NCBI RefSeq assembly: GCF_004795035.1
Contig: NZ_SSBK01000020.1
Coordinates: 1 to 64,000, forward strand
Source of the DNA: Streptomyces sp. A0958
GTDB lineage: Bacteria > Actinomycetota > Actinomycetes > Streptomycetales > Streptomycetaceae
Length of the DNA: 64,000 nucleotides
Direction: 5' to 3'
Shown: one piece after another, positions 18,838 to 27,224 of the stretch
How the letters are laid out: each line of letters opens with the position of its first letter
How positions within the stretch are numbered: position 1 is the first letter of the stretch
Notes under the pieces: generated by a model
Told to the model about the DNA's origin: nothing
The model's input: only the letters and a program-made list of their open reading frames with translations
The model's database searches: none
Made by a program: the position numbers and the translations under genes

Positions 18838-19485
18838 GTGACAGCCCTGCGGGGCGAAGTCGACTGGCGCGACAGCTCGTACACGGAGCGGCAGGCGCCT
18901 GTCGTTGAGGAGATCCTGCGGGCCGCAGCCGCCCGCCCGGAGGTCTTCGCGGAGCGTACCGACCAGATCCTCGCGGACGGTGAGCTCTTCCGCAGCCTCG
19001 CCCCGCATTCCGCGTATCCGAGAATCCTCATGGACAAGTTCGTCCTCCACACGGAGCCGGGCAACGGCTTCCGCATCCGGCTGCACCGGTTCAAGACGAG
19101 GTTGCAGAACGGTGGCGCCGAGGAACGGGTCCACTACCACAAGTGGCATTGCAGCACCGTCATGCTGCGAGGCGGCTACCGGGAGAAGCAGTTCGAGATC
19201 CGGAAGACCGACGAGGCGGCCGGTGAGGCCCTGCTCCACGAGGATCTCGAACACTCCCTGGCGGAGGGGGAGTCCAACTCGCTTCCGGCCGGCCGGCCGC
19301 ACCAGGTCATGAACGACAGCGACACCGACCCCTGCCTGACCCTCTTCGTCCGCGGCCCCTCCGTCATGGGCGCCGCGCGCATCTTCGACCTGGAACGCGG
19401 CACCTTCTACGACACGTTCGACCCGGACGGCCAGCTGAAGGTCGGACTGGCGGCCATGGGCCGACTCGACCCCGACTTCCACTGA
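18838..19485 (+). CDS. Cupin-fold protein of unknown role in the cluster
   Basis: A 215-residue protein with both cupin signatures. Motif 1 is RVHYHKWHCSTVMLRGGY and supplies metal-binding histidines; motif 2 is SLPAGRPHQVMN, an exact P-x-G-x2-H-x3-N. The region between (YREKQFEIRKTDEAAGE) is the variable inter-motif loop. It could be an oxygenase, an isomerase or a metal-dependent sensor; the sequence does not decide. GTG 18838 starts the frame with only a weak Shine-Dalgarno. It lies 78 bases after the condensation gene and 56 bases before the carrier protein, inside the same operon, so it probably modifies an intermediate. Confidence 0.65.
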   Translation: MTALRGEVDWRDSSYTERQAPVVEEILRAAAARPEVFAERTDQILADGELFRSLAPHSAYPRILMDKFVLHTEPGNGFRIRLHRFKTRLQNGGAEERVHYHKWHCSTVMLRGGYREKQFEIRKTDEAAGEALLHEDLEHSLAEGESNSLPAGRPHQVMNDSDTDPCLTLFVRGPSVMGAARIFDLERGTFYDTFDPDGQLKVGLAAMGRLDPDFH

Positions 19486-19541
19486 CACGGTCCCGGACCA
19501 CCACTGACATGGGCCGGTCGGACAGAGACAAGGACGAGAAC

Positions 19542-19802
19542 ATGACCGATCAGGGCATCACCGACGCTCTGGAAAAGTTGCTGATCGCGCACAGTCCCGA
19601 GCTGCGGGGCGGAAGCGCGGCGGTGTCGCCGCAGGCCAGGCTGGCGGATCTCGGCATCGACTCGCTGGAACTGCTGTCGCTGGCCGCCGACATCGAGGAC
19701 GCGTTCCGGATCGACATCGACGACAGCGATCTCGATGCCGCGAAGACCGTGGCCGACCTCGTGCGCCTCGTGGACGGCGTGTCCGGGGTCGGACCGACGT
19801 GA
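19542..19802 (+). CDS. Acyl carrier protein
   Basis: An 86-residue discrete carrier protein. The phosphopantetheine attachment site is LGIDSLELLSL, with Ser41 as the modified residue, followed by an acidic helix 3 region (DIEDAFRIDIDDSD). The ATG at 19542 has AAGGACGAG upstream; an ATG at 19509 would add an unlikely charged extension. Its stop overlaps the GTG of the ketosynthase (GTGA), a tight coupling typical of ACP-KS pairs. Position beside the ketosynthase and the AMP ligase suggests that it carries the acyl starter or the growing chain. Confidence 0.9.
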   Translation: MTDQGITDALEKLLIAHSPELRGGSAAVSPQARLADLGIDSLELLSLAADIEDAFRIDIDDSDLDAAKTVADLVRLVDGVSGVGPT

Positions 19803-21907
19803 CCGGGGCGACGGGGGTAGTGGTCACCGGCATGGGCTGCGTCTCGCCCTTCGGGTCCGGGGTCCGGAGCTTCTGGGAGGGCCTTTACGCGGGACGGTCG
19901 CCGAAGACCGCCGACTGGCCCGGCGCCTCCGCCTACCGGACCGCCGCCGTCCACGAAGTCCCCTTCTGGGAAGGGTCGTTGGAGGACCGCCCGGCCGAGC
20001 TGCTGGCCGTATCGGCGCACGAGGCCCTGACCCAGGCCGGTCTGGCGCCGGAGCACCTGCGTACCGCCGGGCTCGCGCTCGCGTCCACGAGTGCGGGCTG
20101 GCACCTGCCGGACGTGGCCTTCGGGACGGTACCGCCCGACAGCGGTGCCGATGCCAGGCGTTACCGCAAGGAAGGACCGGCCGTCTCGCTGCGTGAACAG
20201 CTCGCACTGAACGGCCCCTGCGTGGTGCTGTCCTCCGCGTGTGCGTCGAGCACCGGGGCGCTGGCGTGGGCCGGTGAGCGGATCAGGAGTGGAGAGACCC
20301 CGGTCGTGCTGGTCGCCGCGGTCGATGTGCTGGCCGAGGTCGTCTTCGCGGGGTTCCACTCGATGCGCCTGCTGTCCCGGACGACGACGCGGCCGTTCTC
20401 CGCCGACCGGGACGGGTTCGTCCTGGCGGAGGGGGCGGCGGTCGTGGTCCTGGAGAGCGCCCGGCACGCTGCGGAGCGCGGGCATCCGGCTCTGGCCACC
20501 TTCCAGGGCTGGGGCGCCAGTTCCGACGCCGTCCATCTGACGACACCCGCCGCACAGGGCATCGCCCGGTCCCTGACCAGGGCGCTCGCCGATGCCCGCC
20601 GCAGCCCGGACGAGATCGGGCTCTACCACGCGCACGGAACCGCCTCGCAGGCCGGCGACCTGGCGGAGGCGCAGGCCGTGGGCGATGTGCTCTCCGACGG
20701 CGGGCTCCCGGTACGGACCGCGGCGACCAAGGCCGCCGCCGGGCACACCGAAGGCGCCGCGGGGCTGTTCACCTTCATCGCCGCCACCGAGGGACTGATC
20801 CGGAACGAGACGCCCCCGGTGCTCCACTCCGGGGAACAAGATCCGCGGACCGGGGCGCTCGAACTCTCCGACGGGCACGGGCCCCACCCCCGGGGGTCGG
20901 TCGTCGTGCACGCCTCCGGGTTCGGAGGCGCCAACTGCACGGTGGTGCTGGACGACCGTCCGGCCGAACCCCGCCCCATGCGCCGTAAGCCCGTCCACGT
21001 GTACGCGGCCGCCTCGGTCGCGGGCGGCCGTGCCACCACCCGCGGCTGGTCCGCGGGGTGGGCCGACGGATCACCCGCCGTCCCCGCCGCGCCCGTGGGC
21101 AACCCCCGTCCCGACCGGACCTGCCTCCTGGTGGCCGACGCGGTCGGTGCCCTCCTGGGCGGCCTGGGGGAGACGACGCGTGCCGACCTCCTCGCCGGTG
21201 GTCTGCTGCTCGGCACCGAGTACGGGATGCAGAGCCACCATTCCCGCATCTGGACCACCCTCCAGGAGCAGGGGCCACGGCGCGTCGATCCGATGGACTT
21301 CGCGCTGTCCACGTTCAACACCCCCGCCTCCATGGCGTCCGTCCTCTTCGGCGTCACCGGTCAGACCGAGACCTTCCTCGGCAGGACGGCGGCGGTCGAG
21401 GCACTCGTCTCGGCAGCCCATCTGGTCGCGACGGGAAGGGCTTCGGCCTGCCTCGCCGGAGGCTACGACGCCCCGGAGAACCGGCTCTGGGCCGAAGCGG
21501 GGGACCCACCGGTCCCGCCGACGGGCACGGTGATCGCACTCGGCTCCGGGCCCGAACGGGGGGAAGCGTCCGCGGTCGAGCTGGTGGCAGCGGTCCGCCT
21601 CCCCGTCGCCGCCGCGCCGGCCGGGCTCGACGTACTGGAGGAAGGGCTCGCGAGGCTCTGCCCGGCCCGGCCGAAGACCTTGATCGTCACGGGGCTCGAC
21701 GGGACGAGCGCGGTCCTCGCCCCGTACTCCGGATGGACGGAGTACGAGGCGCTGGGCGGCGCCGCCGACCCCTTGACCGCCCATCTGGAGGCTATGGACA
21801 TGATCGCGCGCGGCGAGGTCGAGGAAGCGGTGGTCGCCGGCACGGGGGCCTACTCCGCCACGGTGTTCGTCCACTACCGGCGTCCGGGGTCGGAGGGGGC
21901 GGCATGA
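19799..21907 (+). CDS. Ketosynthase fused to a degenerate ketosynthase (KS-CLF-like didomain)
   Basis: A 702-residue protein with two thiolase-fold halves. Residues 1-395 are a FabF-type ketosynthase with a complete Cys-His-His triad: Cys148 in SSACASSTG, His279 in HAHGTAS and His316 in KAAAGHTEG. Residues about 420-700 resemble a second ketosynthase (LLLGTEYGMQSHHSRI, DPMDFALSTFNTPAS), but its nucleophile segment reads TETFLGRTAAVEAL with no cysteine, as in chain-length factors. A fused KS/CLF-like protein would elongate an ACP-bound acyl chain as an internal heterodimer. It overlaps the ACP start and the ligase (ATGA). The chemistry is inferred from the family; this fusion is unusual. Confidence 0.82.
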   Translation: MTGATGVVVTGMGCVSPFGSGVRSFWEGLYAGRSPKTADWPGASAYRTAAVHEVPFWEGSLEDRPAELLAVSAHEALTQAGLAPEHLRTAGLALASTSAGWHLPDVAFGTVPPDSGADARRYRKEGPAVSLREQLALNGPCVVLSSACASSTGALAWAGERIRSGETPVVLVAAVDVLAEVVFAGFHSMRLLSRTTTRPFSADRDGFVLAEGAAVVVLESARHAAERGHPALATFQGWGASSDAVHLTTPAAQGIARSLTRALADARRSPDEIGLYHAHGTASQAGDLAEAQAVGDVLSDGGLPVRTAATKAAAGHTEGAAGLFTFIAATEGLIRNETPPVLHSGEQDPRTGALELSDGHGPHPRGSVVVHASGFGGANCTVVLDDRPAEPRPMRRKPVHVYAAASVAGGRATTRGWSAGWADGSPAVPAAPVGNPRPDRTCLLVADAVGALLGGLGETTRADLLAGGLLLGTEYGMQSHHSRIWTTLQEQGPRRVDPMDFALSTFNTPASMASVLFGVTGQTETFLGRTAAVEALVSAAHLVATGRASACLAGGYDAPENRLWAEAGDPPVPPTGTVIALGSGPERGEASAVELVAAVRLPVAAAPAGLDVLEEGLARLCPARPKTLIVTGLDGTSAVLAPYSGWTEYEALGGAADPLTAHLEAMDMIARGEVEEAVVAGTGAYSATVFVHYRRPGSEGAA

Positions 21908-23325
21908 TGCTCGACCTCCTCCACGGCCACGCCGTGGAACGCCCGCACGTGCTCGCCCTGGTCGATCCGGAGCGCACGCTGACCTGGTCCCAGCTCGTCG
22001 ACCGGGTCGCGGAACGGGCCCGCGAGCTGGCGCCGGCCCCCGGCGTCCGCCCCGGACTCGCCGCGCTCCACCGGCCGGGAGACTGCCAGTGGGTGATCGA
22101 CTTCCTGGCCCTGCGGTCCTGCGGACACCCGGTCCTGCCCCTGCCCGAGGCCATGCCCGGCACCACCGCCGAAGCGCTGGCCCGCGACATGGCGGCCACC
22201 CTCTTCGTCGCTGCCGACGGGGTCAGGCGGCTGCCCGGCCGGAGCCCCGCGGAAGCGGGCACCGACCGCCTTGCTCTGGTGCACCTCACCTCCGGGACCA
22301 CCGGCACCGCCAAGGGGGTCCTGCGGAACGGGGCGAACATCGAGGACGAGGCCGCAGCGGTCGCACAGGCACTCGGCCTCGGCCCGGAGCACCCGGTCCT
22401 GACCGGCACTCCCGTGTCGCACAGCTTCGCCTCCGGGCTGCTCACGGCAGCGCTCCGGGCAGGCTCGCCGAGCTTGCTGACGCCCCGCTACGACCCGGCG
22501 GGGATGGTCCGGATGGCGCACGAACACCGCCCCGGGACGATCTGTGGCACCCCCTATGTGTTCCGCGCGGTGGCCCGCGCGAAGGAGGTCCGCCGCACCG
22601 GCCTCCCCGGGCTCCGCCACCCGCTCTCGGGGGGTGCTCCGCTGCACCCCTCCTGGGCCGAGGGATGGCAGGAGGTCACCGGTGTGCCCATCTGCCAGGA
22701 GTACGGACTGTCCGAGGGCGGCATCGCCACGATGAACCTCGCCGCGCACCCGGACACGGCGGGATCGGTGGGGCTGCCGGTTCCGGGAGTCACCGTGCGC
22801 ATCCTCGGACCGGACGGCTCACCCCTCGGGGCGGGGCGGACCGGACAGGTCGTGATCGACCGGCCCGCGACCCCCGCCCACTACCTCACGGGCGGTGGCG
22901 GACGGGCGCCGGTCCCCACCAGACCCGCCCTTCCCGGAGACAGCCCCACGGCGCGCTTCGTGGAGACCGGCGACCTCGGCAGACTCGACGAGCACGGACG
23001 GCTCTGGCTCACCGGCAGGACGAAGGTGCTCATCAACGTGGCCGGTGCGAAGGTCAGTCCGTTCGATGTCGAGCACCACCTGCTGAACAGCCCGTTGGTC
23101 AAGGACGCCGTGGTGGCCGGGGTCCCGGACCCCGATCGGGGCGAGATGGTCGCCGCTCTCGTCCACGCCGACCCCGGCACCACCGCCGCGGAGCTGGCCA
23201 AGCACCTCCGTGAACGCCTCAGCAGTTTCGCGGTGCCCCGCCGCTGGGTCCTCACCCCCGACATTCCGCGCACGGCTTCGGGCAAGCCGGACCGGGCGCG
23301 TGTCCTCGCCATCCTGGAAGGCTGA
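21904..23325 (+). CDS. Acyl/aryl-AMP ligase
   Basis: A 473-residue ANL-superfamily enzyme, shorter than most acyl-CoA synthetases. Motifs include VHLTSGTTGTAKGVLRNG (P-loop), QEYGLSEGG, FVETGDLGRLDEHGRLWLTG, KVLINVAGAKVSPFDVE and the C-terminal PRTASGKPDR with the catalytic lysine. It begins at ATG 21904, overlapping the ketosynthase stop, with a second ATG immediately after. Its place next to a discrete ACP and a ketosynthase suggests that it adenylates a carboxylic acid and loads it onto the ACP, as starter-unit ligases do. Substrate specificity is not readable from the sequence. Confidence 0.85.
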   Translation: MMLDLLHGHAVERPHVLALVDPERTLTWSQLVDRVAERARELAPAPGVRPGLAALHRPGDCQWVIDFLALRSCGHPVLPLPEAMPGTTAEALARDMAATLFVAADGVRRLPGRSPAEAGTDRLALVHLTSGTTGTAKGVLRNGANIEDEAAAVAQALGLGPEHPVLTGTPVSHSFASGLLTAALRAGSPSLLTPRYDPAGMVRMAHEHRPGTICGTPYVFRAVARAKEVRRTGLPGLRHPLSGGAPLHPSWAEGWQEVTGVPICQEYGLSEGGIATMNLAAHPDTAGSVGLPVPGVTVRILGPDGSPLGAGRTGQVVIDRPATPAHYLTGGGGRAPVPTRPALPGDSPTARFVETGDLGRLDEHGRLWLTGRTKVLINVAGAKVSPFDVEHHLLNSPLVKDAVVAGVPDPDRGEMVAALVHADPGTTAAELAKHLRERLSSFAVPRRWVLTPDIPRTASGKPDRARVLAILEG

Positions 23326-23328
23326 TCG

Positions 23329-24594
23329 TTGATTCTCGAAGACTCCTACGCCGCAGCGAGGGTGGTCGACTCCGGTCGCTACCTCACCAGCGTGAACGAA
23401 CTGTGCGACCACACCCCCGCGCTGCGCCCGCAGTTGCTGGAGCACGTGACGGGAAGGCTGCTCGCCGCCCTGGACCTGGCGGGCTGCACGAAGATCCTGG
23501 TCGAGGAGGAGAAGGGGGCCGTCATCGGCGCCGCCGTGTCGCTGGCCACGGGAATCCCGCTGGCGATCGCGCGGACGTACCCCTACGCCGTCCCGGGACA
23601 CCTGGTCGACTTCGACAGCGAGTACACCCGGGGCTCCCTCTTCGTCAACGGGATCGAATCCGGTGACCGGGTCTGCCTGGTCGACGACACCCTGTCCACC
23701 GGCGGGACCCTCATCGCCCTGGTGGACGCCGTCCGCGAGATCGGCGCCGAGGTCATCGACGCGGCCGTCGTGGTGGAGAAGCCCGCCAACGGCGGCCGGG
23801 ACGCGCTCCGGTCGCGGACGGGACTGGAGATCACCTCCCTCATCCGGATCGACGTGACCCCGGACGGGGTCTCGGTACGGAAACCCTCCTCCGGCGCCCG
23901 ACCGTCGCAGGACCCCACCGCCTCCGGCTTCCTCCGCCGGATGCGGCCCCACACCGCGCCCGGCCTCCTCGTCGTGGTCGAAGGCACCGACGGCGCGGGC
24001 AAGACGACCCTGGTCAACGGGCTCAGCGCCGAGCTCAAGGCCGCCGGTCACCAGGTGTTCGACACCTTCCAGCCGACACCGAGCGCCCGCGCCACCGAGG
24101 TCTTCCGCGGCTTCGCCGAGCGGGGCGGCGACGACCCGACGATCCACCGGGCCCTCTACCTGGTCACCCTGGGCGATCGCCTCTACCACGCGCGGGCGAC
24201 GATCCTCCCCCGGCTGGAAGCGGGCGAAACGGTGCTCTGCGACCGCTACATCTACACCACCGTCGCCAACGCGCTGGCCCGGGGGCAGCACTTCGACGGC
24301 TGGTTCCAGGACACGGTCGCGCTGCTGCCGGAGCCGGACCTGGCCCTGCTCGTGCACAGCCCGGTCGATGTGGCAGTCAGCCGCATCCGGCAGCGCCCCG
24401 AGGAGCGCGACCGGCCCATCGACATCGAGCACATGACCCGCGTGCGCGCCGGCTTCCTCGACCTCGTCGACGCGGGTCACCTGACCGGCCTGGACACCTC
24501 GGTCTGCGAGGCGGACGAAACACTCCGCTCCGCCCTCAAGGCCGTCGAGGCCGCACACGCCGACCGCGAGAGCTCGCCGGGGACCGGGGTATGA
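23329..24594 (+). CDS. Phosphoribosyltransferase-thymidylate kinase fusion protein
   Basis: A 421-residue protein joining two nucleotide enzymes. Residues 1-190 are a type I phosphoribosyltransferase with the PRPP loop VCLVDDTLSTGGT (Asp119-Asp120) and the adenine-PRTase-like EEEKGAVIGAAVSLATG. Residues 210-415 are a dTMP-kinase-type P-loop kinase: EGTDGAGKTTLV (Lys225), CDRYIYT (Asp305, the DRY motif) and a lid with RQRPEERDR. The TTG start follows GGAAGG by seven bases, and the stop overlaps the next gene (ATGA). Such a fusion could form a nucleotide from a base and PRPP and then phosphorylate it to the diphosphate. I know no characterised enzyme with this architecture; substrates are unknown. 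Confidence 0.85.
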   Translation: MILEDSYAAARVVDSGRYLTSVNELCDHTPALRPQLLEHVTGRLLAALDLAGCTKILVEEEKGAVIGAAVSLATGIPLAIARTYPYAVPGHLVDFDSEYTRGSLFVNGIESGDRVCLVDDTLSTGGTLIALVDAVREIGAEVIDAAVVVEKPANGGRDALRSRTGLEITSLIRIDVTPDGVSVRKPSSGARPSQDPTASGFLRRMRPHTAPGLLVVVEGTDGAGKTTLVNGLSAELKAAGHQVFDTFQPTPSARATEVFRGFAERGGDDPTIHRALYLVTLGDRLYHARATILPRLEAGETVLCDRYIYTTVANALARGQHFDGWFQDTVALLPEPDLALLVHSPVDVAVSRIRQRPEERDRPIDIEHMTRVRAGFLDLVDAGHLTGLDTSVCEADETLRSALKAVEAAHADRESSPGTGV

Positions 24595-25178
24595 CCTCCG
24601 CCGCGCTGGCACAGGCGCTGCTGGACCGCGCTCCGTTCGTGACGGCCCATCGGTCGGACGGCCTCCTGCTGAGCGACTACTTCGACGGCCACCGGGTGCT
24701 GGGCGAACCCGCGCTGCTGCACGCCCTGGCGCTCGCCCTGTACGAGCGGATCGCCGGAACGACGGCCGAGGTGGTCGCCGGTGAGGTCGCCGCCGGCGGC
24801 CAGCTCGCCACCGCGGTGTCCCTGGTGAGCGCGTCCGCCGCCCGTCCCCTGGAGGCCAGGGCCGTACGGCGCACGGCCAAGGACTACGGACTCTCCGGGC
24901 GCCTGTCCAGCCAGGTGCCGCAGGGCGCGCACTTCGCGGTGGTGGACGACGTCGCGGGCACCGGTGCCGCCCTGGAACGCACGGTCCTTGAGCTGCGGCG
25001 TCAACAGCACCCGGTGGTGGGCGCGTTCGTCATACTTGACCGGCAACAGGGTGCGGCCGAAGCGCTCGAACGCATCGACTGCCCGCTCACCGCCCTGTTC
25101 CGGCTCGAAGACCTGGCTCTCCTGCGCCGGCCGGACCGGGCACCCGAACCTGCGACGAGTAAGAGGACTGGCACATGA
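24591..25178 (+). CDS. Second phosphoribosyltransferase (orotate-PRTase-like)
   Basis: A 195-residue type I phosphoribosyltransferase. The PRPP loop is FAVVDDVAGTGAALERTV with the acidic pair Asp119-Asp120, and the N-terminal LLSDYFDGHRVLGEPALL resembles orotate phosphoribosyltransferases, which transfer ribose-5-phosphate from PRPP to a heterocyclic base. The ATG overlaps the preceding fusion gene (ATGA), and its stop overlaps the next start, so the three proteins are co-translated. Having two PRTases side by side implies either two base substrates or one catalytic and one regulatory copy. It is clearly not the housekeeping pyrE, which would lie with pyrimidine genes. Confidence 0.82.
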   Translation: MTSAALAQALLDRAPFVTAHRSDGLLLSDYFDGHRVLGEPALLHALALALYERIAGTTAEVVAGEVAAGGQLATAVSLVSASAARPLEARAVRRTAKDYGLSGRLSSQVPQGAHFAVVDDVAGTGAALERTVLELRRQQHPVVGAFVILDRQQGAAEALERIDCPLTALFRLEDLALLRRPDRAPEPATSKRTGT

Positions 25179-25873
25179 AACATCTCGGCGAAGCACTCCG
25201 CGCCAACCGGTACCCCGGTCGGCTGGTCGTGCTGGGTCGTACGCACGACGGCGTTCTCACCGCCGCGTACGCGCTGACCGGGCGCAGCGAGGCGTCCCGC
25301 GCCCGCCGCCTGGACGGCTCCGCGGCCGGGGAGCTCGCGGTCGTACCCGTGGGCGCACAGGACAGCGACGCGCTGCGCCACTACGTCGCCGCGTGCGTGG
25401 CGGGCCCCTGGACCGTCTACGGAAACGGAGAGCAGGTCGCCGAGGTGGCGACCCGGCTGACCGGCGGGCAGTCCCCGGCCGAGGCGCTGCACGGTCTGGA
25501 GTACGAGCCGGACCCGCCGATCTTCACGCCCCGGATCACCGTCGTGGTCGAGCGGGCCGACGGCAAGGCGTGGCTGGGTGCCGCGCGCCGGCCCGAGAAC
25601 GGCCGGGAGAGCACCGACACCACCGTCACCGCGCTGGGCCCGCTGCCGGTCGGTCACGGCGTCCTGCTCTCCACCTACGAGTCGGACGGGGTCCGGGTCG
25701 CGACCGCCCGCCACCACCTGGACGTCCTGGTCGGTGCCGGGGACGCCGAGCAGTTGCTGGAAGAGGTGTGGCAGACGCTGGACCACGAGTATCGCGTCGC
25801 CGCCACGGCCTTCGCCCCGCAGGACGGGGTGGAGGGGCAGGTCCGGCATGCCGCGGACGTGACGGCCGGGTAG
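25175..25873 (+). CDS. IMP cyclohydrolase-like (PurO-type) protein
   Basis: A 232-residue protein resembling the archaeal-type IMP cyclohydrolase family (PurO), which closes the purine ring of FAICAR. The N-terminal RYPGRLVVLGRTHDG and YALTGRSEASRARR match the family pattern, and the second half (PPIFTPRITVVVERADGKAW, GHGVLLSTYESDGV) continues the alpha-beta-beta-alpha layout. Most bacteria use PurH instead, so a PurO homologue inside a biosynthetic cluster points to a dedicated ring-closing or ring-opening step on a nucleotide intermediate. The ATG at 25175 overlaps the PRTase stop. Family assignment is from pattern memory; catalytic residues were not checked. Confidence 0.7.
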   Translation: MKHLGEALRANRYPGRLVVLGRTHDGVLTAAYALTGRSEASRARRLDGSAAGELAVVPVGAQDSDALRHYVAACVAGPWTVYGNGEQVAEVATRLTGGQSPAEALHGLEYEPDPPIFTPRITVVVERADGKAWLGAARRPENGRESTDTTVTALGPLPVGHGVLLSTYESDGVRVATARHHLDVLVGAGDAEQLLEEVWQTLDHEYRVAATAFAPQDGVEGQVRHAADVTAG

Positions 25874-25991
25874 CCGTCCGGCGCGGCGCCGCGGGCCGGG
25901 ACGCACCGTGACCCGGCCCGCGGCGCGCTTCCGACCGTCCTCCGGCGGCCCCGCCAGGTCCGGACCCGTACACACGAGAAGGCGAAAGAAC

Positions 25992-27152
25992 ATGTCCCCG
26001 CTCACCGTTGCCGAACGCATAGGGATCATCAGATCCAGCCTCGCCCCTTTTCCGGGAGAGGCCACAGGACCGCACCGGGACTGCTTCGACCGCCTTCTGG
26101 AACGCCACGGAGACGGGACCGTCTACTCGTACCTGCGGCAGCGCAACGTCATCAACGCGACACTCGTCAGCCATGCCGGTCACCCGGCCGTGGCCGCCGA
26201 GGACGGGCCGTTCCAGCTCTACCGGACGGCGGCGCTGGCGATCCGCGAGCACCACCGCACCGAACTGGCCTCGGTCGCGGCCGAGTTCCAGGCGCAGGAC
26301 GTCCCGCTGATCGTCTACAAGGGCCTGGCCCTGGACGCCCTGCTCGACAACACCGAGGCCCCGTCGTTCAGCAACGACATCGACCTGCTCGTACGGAAGG
26401 GTTCGCTGGCCGACGCCAGGAAGATCATCGAGTCCCTGGGCTACGAGGTGGGCATCCGCATCGACAACGGTCGGGTGCGGCGCATGCCCGCGCGCATCAG
26501 CAGAATGACCGAGGAGTCGGTCTACTCGTACGGGCAGGTGCAGCCGTACCACCGCCTGGTGCCCGTTCCGGCCCTGGAAGGCGTGTCCGACAGGGTCCAG
26601 TCGCTCATGCCCAGGACGTTCTGCATGGTGTCCGGGCAGCTGCACCTCAGGGTCTCCATCGACCTGCACTACAGCCTGAACCTGCTGACCGAGGACATCG
26701 GCACGCGCGTGAAGCCGAGCGAGGACAGGTGGTGGGAGGGGACACAGGAGATCCGCGTCGGCGGCGCGGCCATCAGGACGCTCAGCGACGATGTGCTCGC
26801 CTGGGCGCTGCTGCACCGGCTGTACGTGGACAGCACCGTCCTCCAGGAGACGGGCCTCAAATCTCTGTGCCACATCAAACTCCTGTGGCACCGGGGCCGT
26901 TTCGACCTGGACGGAGTCCATGAGGCCGCACGCCGTCATCCCTATCTGGCGCCGTCCGTCCACCAGGCGCTGCGGGCGGTGGACAGCATCTGCGACCTCG
27001 GTCTCCAAGGGCTGGTGCACCCGCGGGAGTTCCGCACCGCCGCGGCTCCGCTGATGAACGTCGGTGACTGCCTGCCCGCCCTGCTCGACTTCGGTGTCGC
27101 CATCGACCTGACCGACCTCGAACAGGGCGGCGTCGGCGCGCGGTTCCACTGA
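25992..27152 (+). CDS. Nucleotidyltransferase-family protein (NTP_transf_5)
   Basis: A 386-residue protein of the uncharacterised nucleotidyltransferase family often found in natural-product clusters. The catalytic region is visible as IVYKGLALDALL ... FSNDIDLLVRKG, where D-I-D is the metal-binding pair of the pol-beta-like nucleotidyltransferase fold. The rest is alpha-helical with RVSIDLHYSLNLL and ALLHRLYVDS. The ATG at 25992 follows GGCGAAAGAAC. It sits 118 bases after the PurO-like gene and 72 before the NRPS gene. In this setting it could attach a nucleotidyl group to a hydroxyl, such as that of a seryl product, but this is inference. Confidence 0.75.
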   Translation: MSPLTVAERIGIIRSSLAPFPGEATGPHRDCFDRLLERHGDGTVYSYLRQRNVINATLVSHAGHPAVAAEDGPFQLYRTAALAIREHHRTELASVAAEFQAQDVPLIVYKGLALDALLDNTEAPSFSNDIDLLVRKGSLADARKIIESLGYEVGIRIDNGRVRRMPARISRMTEESVYSYGQVQPYHRLVPVPALEGVSDRVQSLMPRTFCMVSGQLHLRVSIDLHYSLNLLTEDIGTRVKPSEDRWWEGTQEIRVGGAAIRTLSDDVLAWALLHRLYVDSTVLQETGLKSLCHIKLLWHRGRFDLDGVHEAARRHPYLAPSVHQALRAVDSICDLGLQGLVHPREFRTAAAPLMNVGDCLPALLDFGVAIDLTDLEQGGVGARFH

Positions 27153-27224
27153 TTCCGGAGCTGCGCGGCAGCAGCCCTTTCTTTTTGCGGCACACCAACT
27201 GAATTCTCGTGGGCAAGGTGAGGA

